From Adiantum capillus-veneris (Eukaryota; Streptophyta; Polypodiopsida; Polypodiales; Pteridaceae), in the NCBI GenBank assembly GCA_014529385.2, contig CM043942.1, forward strand, positions 59,923,184 to 59,987,183: a stretch of DNA of 64,000 nucleotides, read 5' to 3'. Positions 36,261 through 46,690 of this stretch are shown here, one piece after another. The position numbers were made by a program, and so were the translations under genes. The notes under the pieces are model-generated. The model saw only the letters and a program-made list of their open reading frames with translations, made no database searches and was not told the origin of the DNA. Position 1 is the stretch's first letter. Each line of letters begins with the position of its first letter.

Positions 36261-36638
36261 TAGTGTCTGCTGCTCTGAAGGAGAAAGGAGGATGTGAAGG
36301 CTAACGTTTGAGAGCTCGGCAAGAAGAAGAAACAATTGAAAATCCTCTACCAAGCAATATACACGAGGCCTTCGGAAGGGGGGGGGGCATGAGGATATGG
36401 GACTGGAGCAGCGAGGGCAGTGGACATCAAAAAAATGGGGTGGCAGCGGGCAAGGCTACGTTCTGGCTGGACTGCGCGCTGGCTGGGTGCAGGCAGGCAG
36501 GCAGCGCGCAGGCTGGCAGTGCACAGGCAGGCAAACACACAGCCCGCAGGCAGGCAGCGCACAGCTGGGGCAGCGCGAGGGCGAAGGCGGGGGGGGGGGG
36601 GGGGAGCGCGCACGAGCAACAATGAGCGTTCTACAACC
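36261..36638 (-). other. LINE 5' untranslated region, GC-rich
   Basis: Strongly GC-biased, with CAGG/CTGG tandem runs at about 36475-36560 and a run of about 15 G (C on the LINE strand) near 36589-36604. No gene. Probably contains the internal LINE promoter, but no motif is diagnostic. Confidence 0.5.
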
Positions 36639-36652
36639 GTGAGGTGTCTTTT
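36639..36652. repeat. Target-site duplication of the LINE, right copy
   Basis: GTGAGGTGTCTTTT, identical to 29923-29936. Confidence 0.95.
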
Positions 36653-38236
36653 ATGGTTAGGTCAATGGCTATTTTGTGTTAGTATGTTAGTGGTTAGTGT
36701 TAGTAATCACTAGAAAGTTAATGATATATTTACAATGGGTACAGTGAGGTGGATGACTAAAGTAAGATGGTTGAAGTGAGGAAATCATTGTGATGGTGAA
36801 GCTTGAAGAAGTCTTGGACTTACTTGTGTAGGTTCCCAAAATGACTATCGATCCTCTTCTGCGTCTTCTCTTCTTTACGCCACCGCCGCCAAGGTTGATT
36901 ATTGTGATGAGAATGGAAATTCCATTGATAAGATATCTCAATTTTTAGAGGTTGAACATGGTTTACATGCTGAATTTTTTGTATATAGAGAAGGGATAAG
37001 ATGGAACTGTACTTTGGAAGTAATAGAGAGAAGCATAGAGATGGTGTATGTACATGTAGAGCTCATATGAGAGCTATGGAAGTAAGATGGGAGGTTAATG
37101 GTGAAGAAGGTGAGAGAAATCATGAAAGGTGCAGGTTTGAGTGACGGATTGAGAGGAATGAGTGTGTGTGTGTGTGTGTAGAAGTGTGGAAAGAGGTGAG
37201 AGAAGACTATGGGCTACTTCTGTGAGAAAAGTGGGTAGACTAGGTCCACTCAAAAAATCCTAGCTCACCAGTGGTTGCTCCAAAACTCCCCAAAATGTTT
37301 GAGGTGATTATTCAGCTCTTGGTCCACATTTTCTCTTTTCTTCACCGCTTCAAATTCAGAGTGCAGATGGATATAAATAATCCCACAAAAATACCTGTTT
37401 TTCTTCACAACAAAGTCTTCTATGGCCCCCCTTTTGTTGAATTTGCATATGGCTCCGAAGGTGAGCCCCTCGTTCCATGAGAGCATGACCTAATTGATTC
37501 TTAGGGGTTTGAAAATATGCATGGTTGTGGATTATGGAAAATATAATACATGGATAAGATGGGAAAAAACAGGCTAGTATATATAAACAATTTATGGAAT
37601 CTAGAATAGTGTCGGCTATATATAAATACAAAATAAAAAAGAGATATATGAAAATATAAGGAATCAAATGAGGGGAACCTCATTTGTTTTTATTGAAGTA
37701 TATTTATTTACAAGAGATAAGAAAAAATACCTCTAGGAAATAGGAATTTAGTAAAAGGCAATGACTGATGGTGAAAGGCATTTTTGAAGTTTTCCCTTGG
37801 AGTGGATTCTCGCCCAAAAATGAGAGAATCTTGTATGGAATGATTTTTTATAGAATACATAGGTAAAAAAATTATGGTAATGGTGAGTAAATGTACATAG
37901 CATTATATAGGAAAATAACGCACACCTAGGTAGAAATATTTAAATAAATACCAAAATAATTATGAAAATTCTCTATATTTAGGCCCTATGTACAATGAAA
38001 TATATACACACAATTGGGCCATAATATATTTTATTATATTTATTTTATTTATTTTTTTGGCTCAACTAGCCCAGTGACTGGCTAGTTGAGGGTTTTAAGA
38101 AGATATGGGAAAAGCCCCCTAACTCACACACGTGTATGTACAATGAAAAGGTAAGAATAGCCACAGTGTTTAGGTGATTTTGGTAGGGTGAGGTAACTCA
38201 CTATGGAAATTAGGGAGAGCCAAAAAATAGCTATCA

Positions 38237-40060
38237 CTACATAGAACACTGAGTGCACCTCCTAGACGAGCCTCAGGTGATCAATCAAATACTTGTACCA
38301 TAACTTCTGTATTTTATGCATTGCATCTCTAGTGTCTACTAACTTGTATATGCTGATCAATAGCATAATGATCTGTAGAATTTTGCTAGTTAGCATATGA
38401 ATTCTGTTGTTAGCATATGGAGTATGCTAGTTAGCATGTCTTGGGTTCTAAATAGCATACATAGCTAGTTGGTTTATACAATATGTATGCTAATTAACAG
38501 ACCTAGTATGCTAGTTAACAAACCTAGTATGCTAGCTACATATCTAGTATGCTCAATTGCATGATAAGTACATTGTCTAATAGAAAGTGATTATGCTAGT
38601 TAGCATATGGAGTTTTCTAGGTAGCATATGGAGTATGCTAGTTAGCAGGCCTTTAGTTCTAAATAGCATACACAGTTAGTTGATCAACACAAAAGGTATA
38701 CAATTTAACACCAGTTATGCTAGTTAACACCTAGTATGATCACTAGCATGATGGGTATGCTATTTAAGACAAGGGTTATGCTAGTAAGAACTAGCAGTTG
38801 GGCTAGGTATGCTAGTAAGCATATGGAGTATGCTGGTTGGCATAAGAAGTATACTAGTTAGCATGCCTTGTGTTCTACCTAGCATATAAATTTCACTAGT
38901 CAGCACAAGATGTATGCTAATTAACATCATTTATGCTAGGTAGCACCTAGTATGGTCAATACCATGATGGGTGTCCTAATGCGTATACTAGTTAGCATAG
39001 TGAGTATGAACATCATTTATGCTAGTTAGCACCTAGCATGCTCAATAGCATGATGGGTGTCCTAATGCGTATACTAGTTAGCATAGTGAGTATGATAGTT
39101 AGCATATGGAGTATTCTAGTTAGCATATGGACTTTTCTAGCTAGCATGCCTTGGATCCTAAATAGCATACAGATCTAGTTGGTTAGCATAGTATTTATGC
39201 TATTTAACATACCTCGTATGCTAGTTAACATACCTGGTATGCTAGTTAACATACTTAGTATGCTAGTTGCATACCTAGTATGCTCAATTGCATGATAAGT
39301 ACGTTGTCTAACAGAAAGTGAATATGCTATTTAGCACATGGAATTTTCTAGGTAGCATATGGAGTATGCTAGTTACCAGGCCTTGAGTTCTAAATAGCAT
39401 ACATAGCTAGTTGGTCAACACAAAAAGTATGCAAGTTAACACCACTTATGATAGTTAACAACTAGTATGCTCACTAGCATGATGGGTATAATATTTAAGA
39501 CAAGGGTTATGCTAGTTAGAACTAACAGCTATGCTAGTTAGCATGCCTTGTTTTCTACCTAGAATACCGAGTTAGTTGGTCAACAAAAAAGTGTACAAGT
39601 TAACACCAATTATGCTAGTTAACAACCAGTATGCTCACTAGCATGATGGGTATGCTATTTAAGACAAGCGTTATGCTAGTTAGAAACTAGCTGGGTATGG
39701 TAGTTAGCATATGGACCATGCTAATTAGCGTGCCTTGTGTTCTGCCTAGCATACAGAGCTAGCTAGTCAGCATAAGATGTATGCTATTTCACATAATTTT
39801 TGCTAGTTAACACCTAGTATGCTCAACAACATGTGGGTGTCCTAATGAGTATGCTAGTTAGCATATGGTATGTGCTATTTAGGATGCCTTGTGCTCTACC
39901 TAGAATCCAGAGTTACGTGGTAAACACAAGATATATGCTGGCTAACACTCTTTATGATAGTTAACATACATTGTTGCATGCAGATTAGGATGTTGATTGT
40001 TGTCACTATAATTTTTTTTCATGAAATTGCTGGATGTCCTAGTTAGCAATGTGAATACTG
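38237..40060. repeat. Left palindrome-rich array
   Basis: Dense, diverged copies of TATGCTAGTTAGCATA and shorter GCTAGTTAGC cores, starting about 150 bp after element A. Larger blocks recur: GCATGATAAGTACNTTGTCT at about 38562 and 39289, and GTCAACACAAAAAGTATNCA-type blocks near 38672, 39405 and 39564, giving higher-order periods of roughly 732 and 160 bp. No coding potential. It directly precedes the transposase-like gene. Confidence 0.85.
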
Positions 40061-40072
40061 ATCATCATTTGG

Positions 40073-41894
40073 ATGTTGCAGGTTGAGTTTTTTTGTAGAT
40101 TCAAGGAAAATCATCTAGATTGCAAGATTGGCATGAGAATGTTTGAGATGTTGAATCCATTCTTTTGTAGGCGGCTGAAGGATAAATACACATGCTGTTG
40201 CGAATACCATGTGCAAATGTCTTTTATGAAGGACACACTGAACTACATGCGCTCTCATGCTTTTGGGCTGCATAGAGCAGGTTGTGACTGTATATGCAGT
40301 ATCTGTTCCCAAGGTGAGAACATTAGCAAGGGTTTCTTGGCTTCACATCACACATTCAAAGGTGTCACACATATGTGGGAGTCTGTTCTCTGTCCATAGC
40401 CCTTAGATGCAGTTTTCCATAGAAGCGAATGCCTGATGGGAGAGTGTTTGACATGTGGAGTGAATACATTGGAATTATGCTGCTCGGAGACAGCAAAGCC
40501 ATGTAATATTATTAATGTGAAAGTATTTGCATATGTACAAGCTCAAGACAAGCATGGGAATGGTAAAAAAGGAAAAGACCTTTTGCACAAAGAAATGCAG
40601 TGGTGGGAGTTTCTTCAACTCTTGAAGACCAAGTTGGAGACCAAGTTGGAGCTCCTTATCACTCACAACTATGTGGCTCAATGGCAAGGACAACAATTCA
40701 AGGATTTCCTTCTTCGGTTTCCGGACGATGTTGTCGTGTCAGTTGTTGATTTTGCAGAGAATTATACCTTCAAGGAACAAAATGAGATTCATTCAATGCA
40801 TTGGAACTCTAGTCAAGTAACCATTTTTGTACACAGAACATACTACCGCATGGCAGGGGAGGTAGTCAAAACCATCCACTTCTTCATATCACATGACAAG
40901 GTGAATGACACGTTGTTCATGCAACACTACTTCATGCTACACCGTGACTGGTTACAACAAGAGAGTGTCACCCCTAAGAAACATTGGGTGTGGTCTGATG
41001 GTGCGGCCTCACAGTTCAAGGGAGCCAGGCCTTTTTACTTCGCCACAAGATATGGTGGACTCACATAGATGGGGATGAGCTGGTTCTTCTTTGGATCAGG
41101 GCACCTCAAGGGAGAGCATGATGGTGTAGGAGCAGTTGTGAAATGAACCTTAACCCATGAACATATAAACCCTAATGGAGCTATTTTGCGGTGTGTAGCT
41201 GATGTGGTTTCTTATTTCCAAGACAACCTGTTGTAGGGAGCACCTTCACACTATCCTTCAAAAGAAAGGGAGTGTACCCGTGTGTTCTAGGAGGTTAAAG
41301 AGGGGGAAGTGAATAGGGAGGTGAAGTGGAATTGTGCCATTGTGGCAAAAACTTTCTCTCTACATGCTTTTCATGGCCATAACCCTGGAGATCCAACTTC
41401 CCTTGCAACAAGAGCCTTGGCATGCTTCTGTGATGCATGCATGCAGGGAAGATGGAATCGCTGCGTCAATAAAGCTCATGTGCAGCCTTGGGATTATCAT
41501 ACTCTACCACCATTACCTGATGAGGTTGTGTCAGATTCGGAAGATGAAGCAGCCACCTACGATGACTTCACATACGAAGGTCATCATGATGTGTTGGAGT
41601 AGCACTCTATGTGCTGGAGACACATTTGTTGTAAATCCAGATGCTTCGACCAATGTCTAGGATGTGGATTTCTACCTGGTCAAGTGTGTTGCAGCAAAGG
41701 AGAAGGTGGAGAAGGGGTACCTCGATGAGTGGGGCAATGAAATTTATGGACGCTCATATGTTGTGCAAGGTTTGTATTATCAGAAACTGGATGCATACAC
41801 CTTCAAGCTAGACCACAAGCAACCCATCATCCACGTACTTTCACATCTGGTACGATGTATCAAAATACCCATGGAGCACATCCCAAGGCAATGA
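40073..41894 (+). pseudogene. Transposase-like protein (RNase H-fold, DDE-type candidate), decayed
   Basis: One plus frame from 40073 to 41602, broken by TAG at 40397, 41066, 41234 and 41288 and TGA at 41144, with no frameshift. A C-terminal block (FYLVKCVAAKEKVEKGYLDEW) follows in another frame to 41894. A Cys-rich N-terminal part (CDCICSIC, ECLMGECLTCG) precedes a core with VVDFAENYTF, MHWNSSQVT, SDGAASQFKG and GHLKGEHDGVGAVVK. From memory this core matches an uncharacterised protein family seen in animals and other eukaryotes, in which DFAENY and SDGA..Q(F/Y)K are conserved. The spaced acidic residues suggest an RNase H-fold transposase, possibly of a Sola-like superfamily; I cannot settle the name. 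The sequence before 40073 looks like a splice acceptor (GTTGCAG), so upstream exons may be lost in the array. Palindrome arrays flank it on both sides. Confidence 0.65.
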
Positions 41895-42120
41895 CATGTG
41901 TACACAATCAACCCAGAAAGTTATGAAGCAGTCTATAATAGCATGCCCTACATCTTTTAAGTTGTAATCACTGAATCTTCAATATAGTTCCTGCTCGAAG
42001 ATAATGCAGTTTTATCAAAAACTTGGGTATCTTCTGTCTCTTGTGTATCTTGTGTGCTTTGTGTATACATGGCGTTCATGTCTATCATAGAGGGGTCTCA
42101 GTTTAAGAGAGATAATTTGT

Positions 42121-43460
42121 ACAACCTGTCTCATTGTGTTCTGTGAGTATGCTAATTAGCGTACAAAATGTTCTAATTAGCATACCTTTTGCTAGTTTTT
42201 AAGAAGAAGAGATGGAAGTTCTTGTATATTGTGTATGCTAATGCTAATTAGCATACTTTTTATACTGATTAGCATAAACTTATGTATTCTAGTTAGCATA
42301 AATAGTATGCTAATTAGCATAACTTTGCTAGTATTCAAAGAGAAGAGATGGCAGCTTTTTGTATACTACGTATGCTGATTAATATACTATGTTGTGATTA
42401 AAATGCTAATTAGCATACTATTTATGCCAGTTGGCAGGACCTTGGTAGTTTAGGGAAGAAGAGATGACAACTTTTTGTATATTGTGTATGCTAATTAGAA
42501 TACCTTTGTTGGTTTCAAGGAGAAGAGATGGCAGATTTCAGCTCTCTGTGTATTCTAATTAGCATATTGTTTATGCTAGTTGGCATAAATAGTATGCTAT
42601 TTGGCATACCTTTACTGGTTTTAAGGAGAGGAGATGATAGCTTTCTGTATACTGTGTGGTCTAATTAGAATACTATGCTGTGAGTGAAAGTTAGCACAAA
42701 CAAAAAAGCACAGTATGCTAATTAGCATACTATGTATGCTAATAAGCATACTGTTTTTGCCAATTGGCATAAACAATATGCTAATAAGCATATCTTTGCT
42801 GGTTTTAAGGAGAAGAGATTACAGGTCTCTGCAGCCTGTGTATGCTAATTAGCATACTGTTTATGCCAATTCGCATTCTGTGGGTATGCTAATTAGCATA
42901 GTTAACTGGCATAAACAGTATGCTGATTAGCATAGGTTTTTTGGTTTCAAGGAGAAGAGATAACAGCTCTCCGTATACTGTGTATGCCAATAAGCATATC
43001 ATGTATGCTAACTAGCATACTGTATGCTAGTTTCAAGAAGGGATGGCAACTTTCTATATACTGTGTATGCTCATTAGCATACTAAGTAGTGAGTGGAGGT
43101 TAGCAAAAACAAAAATCCACAATATGCTAATTAAAGGAATGCTAATTACCATACCATGCATGCTAATTAGCATATTTTCTATGCCAATTGGCATAGATAG
43201 TATGCTGATTAGCGTACCATTGTTGGTTTCAAGGAGAAAACATGGCAACTTCCTGTGTACCGTATATGCTAATTAGCATACTATGGTATGCTATGAGTGG
43301 AAGCTAGCACAAACAAAAATGCTCAGTATGCTAATTAGAATGTATCCTAATTAGCTAATGTGGGTATGCTAATTAGCATATTGTTTTGTCTATGTTAGCA
43401 TAAACAGTCTACTAACTAGCATAAACATTGTGCTAATTAGCATACCTTTGTTGATTTCCA
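42121..43460. repeat. Middle palindrome-rich array
   Basis: Contains exact TATGCTAATTAGCATA at 42306, 42714, 42841, 42885, 43265 and 43365, plus many one- or two-base variants. The intervening unit contains AAGGAGAAGAGATGGCAGCT and TCTGTATACTGTGTATGC, repeating about every 120-190 bp. It differs from the left array in centre (AATT against AGTT) and in spacer. Confidence 0.88.
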
Positions 43461-43691
43461 ATGAGAATGTATACAAATTCAATGTTTACAAGACGCCAAC
43501 AGTACACATAGTATTGTCTTCAAAAAAAGAATAGTACAGTTTCTAGCTGGTCTATACTATCTGAAGTGAATGTCGGAATAGTTACAAACATTAGGAAGGC
43601 AATTTACAAATTTCCCTCATAATATGAAAAAACTGCAGAGAGCCTCCTACTCTAGATAATATCGTGGTTTAACGTGCTTGTACACTCGCTT

Positions 43692-45517
43692 TTACCCAGT
43701 GTCCGTTTGCTTCTTTATTTGTTGAGCTTTTGGGTCTTGCTCTCTTTCTTCTTCTTGTTGAGCTTTTGGCTCTTGCAACTCTCTTTCTTCTTATTCTTGA
43801 TGCTGCTTCTCTAATTTTTCCCTTTGTAGCCTCTCTCTCTTATGTCTTGCGGCTTCTTCATCAGCCTCCCTTTGTCTCCTACTCATGGCTTCATTACGCT
43901 GGGCCTCGTTGCACCGGTGCATTTCTGATTCCAGCTTCTTGATCACTTGATGTGAAAAACGTATGGGGTAGTGTCAAACGCATTTTCAATTGTATACGCT
44001 GCACGATCCTCTGATTGCAACCATAGGAACAACCAGCCACTCAAAGTATCTATCAGGCCGCTGTTCTTTGGTCTGGTCCTCTATCTTAGGAGTAGCAAGC
44101 CAACTTCCTTCAGGGTTGTGTCACACTTTGTACATACTATCGTCAATAATTAGACTGATTTGGGGCCCAAAATTGTAGTTCATCCAAAACAATCTCAAAT
44201 CCTTCAAGACTACAGGCTTAATATCTATGTGCCAAGGTTGGCCACTACAATGACTCTGTGTGTAAAAACACCTCTCAGCTTATCCGGCTGCTCTTTGAAT
44301 ATTGCTTCTAATATTAGATTCACTTGAGGTGCCATGTTGGTGCTCCATATATACACATGGAAAAATCGAAGGCACCAATCCAAATTTGTTTGGCTATCTT
44401 TGTGAAAAAACCAACCTTCTATCTTGCACATTGTACTTTATCATTCCCCCTACATGTTTAGGGGGATTGTCACCATGCATTGGCTCTACAACTTGAACAA
44501 GAAGTCCATTTAAATCAAGAACCAAAGTGCACCCCTCGTCTGGCAATGGCTTTGGAACGCATATTGGGTCTGGAAATGCATACCACTCAGCAAAAATAAC
44601 TTCCCCCGAGGGATGCACATAACTCAAGTACTCATTTATTTTCATTAAGCGTTTAAGATAGCTAGCCAGGTGCTTCTCAATCTTGGTTTTTTCTTTTTGT
44701 AGCTATCTAGCCTTGGCAATACGCCGCTTTTGTATGGTTTTGCATGCAATGGCATAATTCAAATCATGCAGGGCAACTAACTGCAATTTCTCTTGCCCTG
44801 TGACACAGAAATGGTATCAAATAAAGACATAATAAAGGACAAGAAAAAACTATTCAACTATTTCACAGTAAAATAATATTGAAAAGAGTTTTTCCATTAT
44901 AAATATCTAGAGAGATACATGCCACAGGGTGTGGAGCTTGCTAACGCTACATAACCTGGACACAATTGGGAACAGATTCATCATAATTTCTTATAAGCAC
45001 ATGAGCAAATGACTTTCTTCTCACCTCTGCTACATTCATTTATGTCATCCAGGGTGCTCGGAGGGACAACACATTTCTCGTCCCTAGGTTCTTCCTGAAT
45101 CTGTTCCAGGCCACCTTTTCTCTTTAATTTTATTTTTCTTACAAAACCCTGTAGGGGGCTATAATCACCGGCATCTTGTGCAATCAGCCCACTCTCAATT
45201 CTCAAACCTTCCTCTTGATCACTCCTACCTTCCTCTTGCACACTCCTAACTGTTTCCCCTAAGACGCTTGTTTGATCATTTGTAGGGGCCTTGGGTTTCA
45301 GATGAGTAATCATGATAAAATCTTCATCATCATCATTTGTTTCTTTACCATCTACATTAGCCTCATGCGCTATAGGATGCTATGGCATTACATCTTCCCT
45401 TTCATGCTATCTATCCAGTTCATCAGATTCATCATTACAGAGTTTCTCTTCTTTACTTTGATTTACAGGTGTCTTGTCAGGTTCCCATCTTGCATCATTG
45501 ATACCTATGTACTCCAT
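43692..45517 (-). pseudogene. FCP1/NLI-interacting-factor-like HAD phosphatase gene, decayed
   Basis: The ATG at 45517 (MEYIGINDARWEP) opens an acidic N-terminal exon with two TAGs, ending near 44981. A probable intron (acceptor TCACAG near 44797) precedes the second coding block. That block has a basic helix, then CTLVLDLNGLLV (44510-44545). After a frameshift come HVYIWSTNMAPQ (near 44340) and LKDLRLFW ... ISLIIDDSMYKV (near 44130-44200). These are the FCP1-type HAD motifs: the DxDxT loop, here DLNGL with Asn for the second Asp, the W-S/T-S motif, and IDDS. The C-terminus (43694-43940) is a Glu/Arg/Gln-rich coiled-coil-like tail. Such enzymes remove phosphate from proteins such as the RNA polymerase II tail. 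One in-frame TGA is explained by CGA. It lies between two palindrome arrays and points toward the transposase-like gene. Confidence 0.7.
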
Positions 45518-45617
45518 TCAGCCACCGTTAATTTCATCGATACCATTATGATTTTTTGTATGCATAGTGTGACAAGTAGCATTCCATGTATGGTAGGCAT
45601 CTATATCCTGTAGACAT

Positions 45618-46265
45618 TCATATTGTCTATGCTAACTATGCTAACTAGGATACAAAGTGTGATAACCACCATGATCAAAATGCTAACTAGCATACAAAAT
45701 ATGCTAACAAGGAAGTGTGAATATAGTGTGTATGCTAACTAACAGAGAATGTATACTAATTAGCATATATAAAATGTTAATAGGAAAAATTGTGTGTATG
45801 TTAATGGTATGCTTATTATTGATGGTGTGCTAATTAGCATACAATGTATGCTAGCATAGATGGTATGCTAACTAGAGGATAAGTTATGCTAATAAATTGT
45901 TGGTTAGCATATTGTGCATGCTAACTAAAATACACATTATGATAACTAGCGAAGAAGTATGCTAACTAGCATACAAATTATGCTAGCTACCTCAAAATGT
46001 ATGCTAACTAGCATAGAGGTATGCTAGCAAGCATACACATTATGCTAACTAGCAAAGAAGGTATGCTAACTAAACTTGAATGCTTGTTAGCATGCACCAA
46101 ATGCTAGCTAGCATATAAGGCATGCTAGTTAGCATACTGAGTATGCTAATTATCATACCTTTTTTTATAGTTATCATACTTGCATGCTAGCCATCATACA
46201 AAATGTTCTAATTAGCATAGAAATTATGCTAATTAGCATATTATATATGCTAATTAGCATACCTT
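45618..46265. repeat. Right palindrome-rich array
   Basis: Dense variants of TATGCTAACTAGCATA with two exact TATGCTAATTAGCATA copies at 46225 and 46246. No coding potential. It sits immediately upstream of the FCP1-like gene, so any promoter for that gene would be within or beside it. Confidence 0.85.
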
Positions 46266-46307
46266 GTTAGCTAGTTAGCACACATGGCAAGAAAAGAGAA
46301 ACCTTGT

Positions 46308-46319
46308 GCTCTGATACCA
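46308..46319 (-). promoter_or_regulatory. Isolated initiator-Met primer-site match
   Basis: The minus strand reads TGGTATCAGAGC, exact, followed one base away by TGTAAC at 46321, an LTR-like start. No LTR partner or pol lies to the left, so this is a truncated relic or a chance 12-mer. Confidence 0.3.
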
Positions 46320-46369
46320 ATGTAACATTTAATGGCCTAGTAACTTGTGTGTAGCAGAAAATAGCATAA

Positions 46370-46686
46370 GGGTGAAAGCATGTTAACGTGTCATGCTTTT
46401 TGTGCTAGTTAGCACTTTCAAGTTCCTTTTGTGCTAGTTAGCACTTTCAAGTTAGCACATCTTAAAATCGTTGGGCATCCGGTAAACTTTTTACAAATAA
46501 TCTCAATTTTTTTCGGAGGTTGTACACTTGGATTCCTTGTTTGAAGAGATTTCTATTTTTATATCATATGTCATAGATCTTGGAGATGTAGCTCATGTTA
46601 TTGTACTAGTTAGACTATGTCAGAATTGTGCTAGCTACCATTGTCTAAAACATGAAAAAGTGTGACACATTAACATGCTTTCACCC
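46370..46686. mobile_element. 317-bp inverted-repeat element (MITE) beside the array
   Basis: Terminal inverted repeats of about 24 bp (starting GGGTGAAAGCATGTTAA, one mismatch in 24) with ATAA directly flanking both ends (46366-46369 and 46687-46690). Inside are two copies of GTGCTAGTTAGCAC followed by TTTCAAGTT, the same GCTAGTTAGC core as in the arrays. No coding capacity. Probably a non-autonomous DNA transposon. Confidence 0.75.
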
Positions 46687-46690
46687 ATAA

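Larger units (their letters stand above)
29937..36638 (-). mobile_element. L1-type LINE inserted in the LTR of element A
   Basis: A 6702-bp element on the minus strand, flanked by an exact 14-bp duplication. Its 3' end is a poly(A) run (T run at 29937-29942). ORF1 with CCHC knuckle and ORF2 with endonuclease, RT and zf-RVT are all present, so it is full-length. It is GC-rich and sharply different in composition from the AT-rich DNA on both sides. Few stops suggest a younger insertion than its host. Confidence 0.95.
1..38236 (-). mobile_element. Element A: Ty3/gypsy (Tat-like) LTR retrotransposon, outermost of the nest
   Basis: A minus-strand LTR retrotransposon split by later insertions. Its 3' LTR fills 1-1699 (outer end beyond the window). 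Integrase, RNase H and RT lie at 1729-4791; element B interrupts RT; the rest of RT, protease and gag lie at 26121-28245; primer site and 5' LTR follow to 38236. The two LTR copies align by eye over 1.6 kb and both end beside matching signals (polypurine tract at 1700, primer site near 29083). The right LTR begins TGATAGC in element orientation and is followed by ctaca, the likely 5-bp target copy; the partner copy is outside the window. Domain order PR-RT-RH-second RH-IN, with SNNEAEY in the second RNase H, fits the Tat lineage. Many in-frame stops show it is dead. Confidence 0.88.
29092..38236 (-). repeat. 5' LTR of element A, interrupted by a LINE
   Basis: About 2.4 kb once the LINE is removed. 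U3 runs from 38236 down to the TATA box (29776-29783), then R/U5 to about 29092. Segments 29880-29936 and 36639-38236 match the left LTR. The outer end ...TAGCTATCA gives the canonical TG start on the element strand. The inner edge is inferred from primer-site spacing, because the matching part of the left LTR is off the window. Confidence 0.82.

Noticed and set aside
36308-36713. Plus-strand frames rich in Ala, Arg and Gly
   Set aside because: They translate the GC-rich LINE 5' end and cross the LINE boundary, so they cannot be genuine.
38380-40060. CRISPR array
   Set aside because: Repeats are diverged, palindromic, of uneven spacing and in plant transposon DNA; no cas genes.
45272-45613. 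Plus-strand membrane-protein-like frame
   Set aside because: It is the antisense of the N-terminal exon of the FCP1-like gene.
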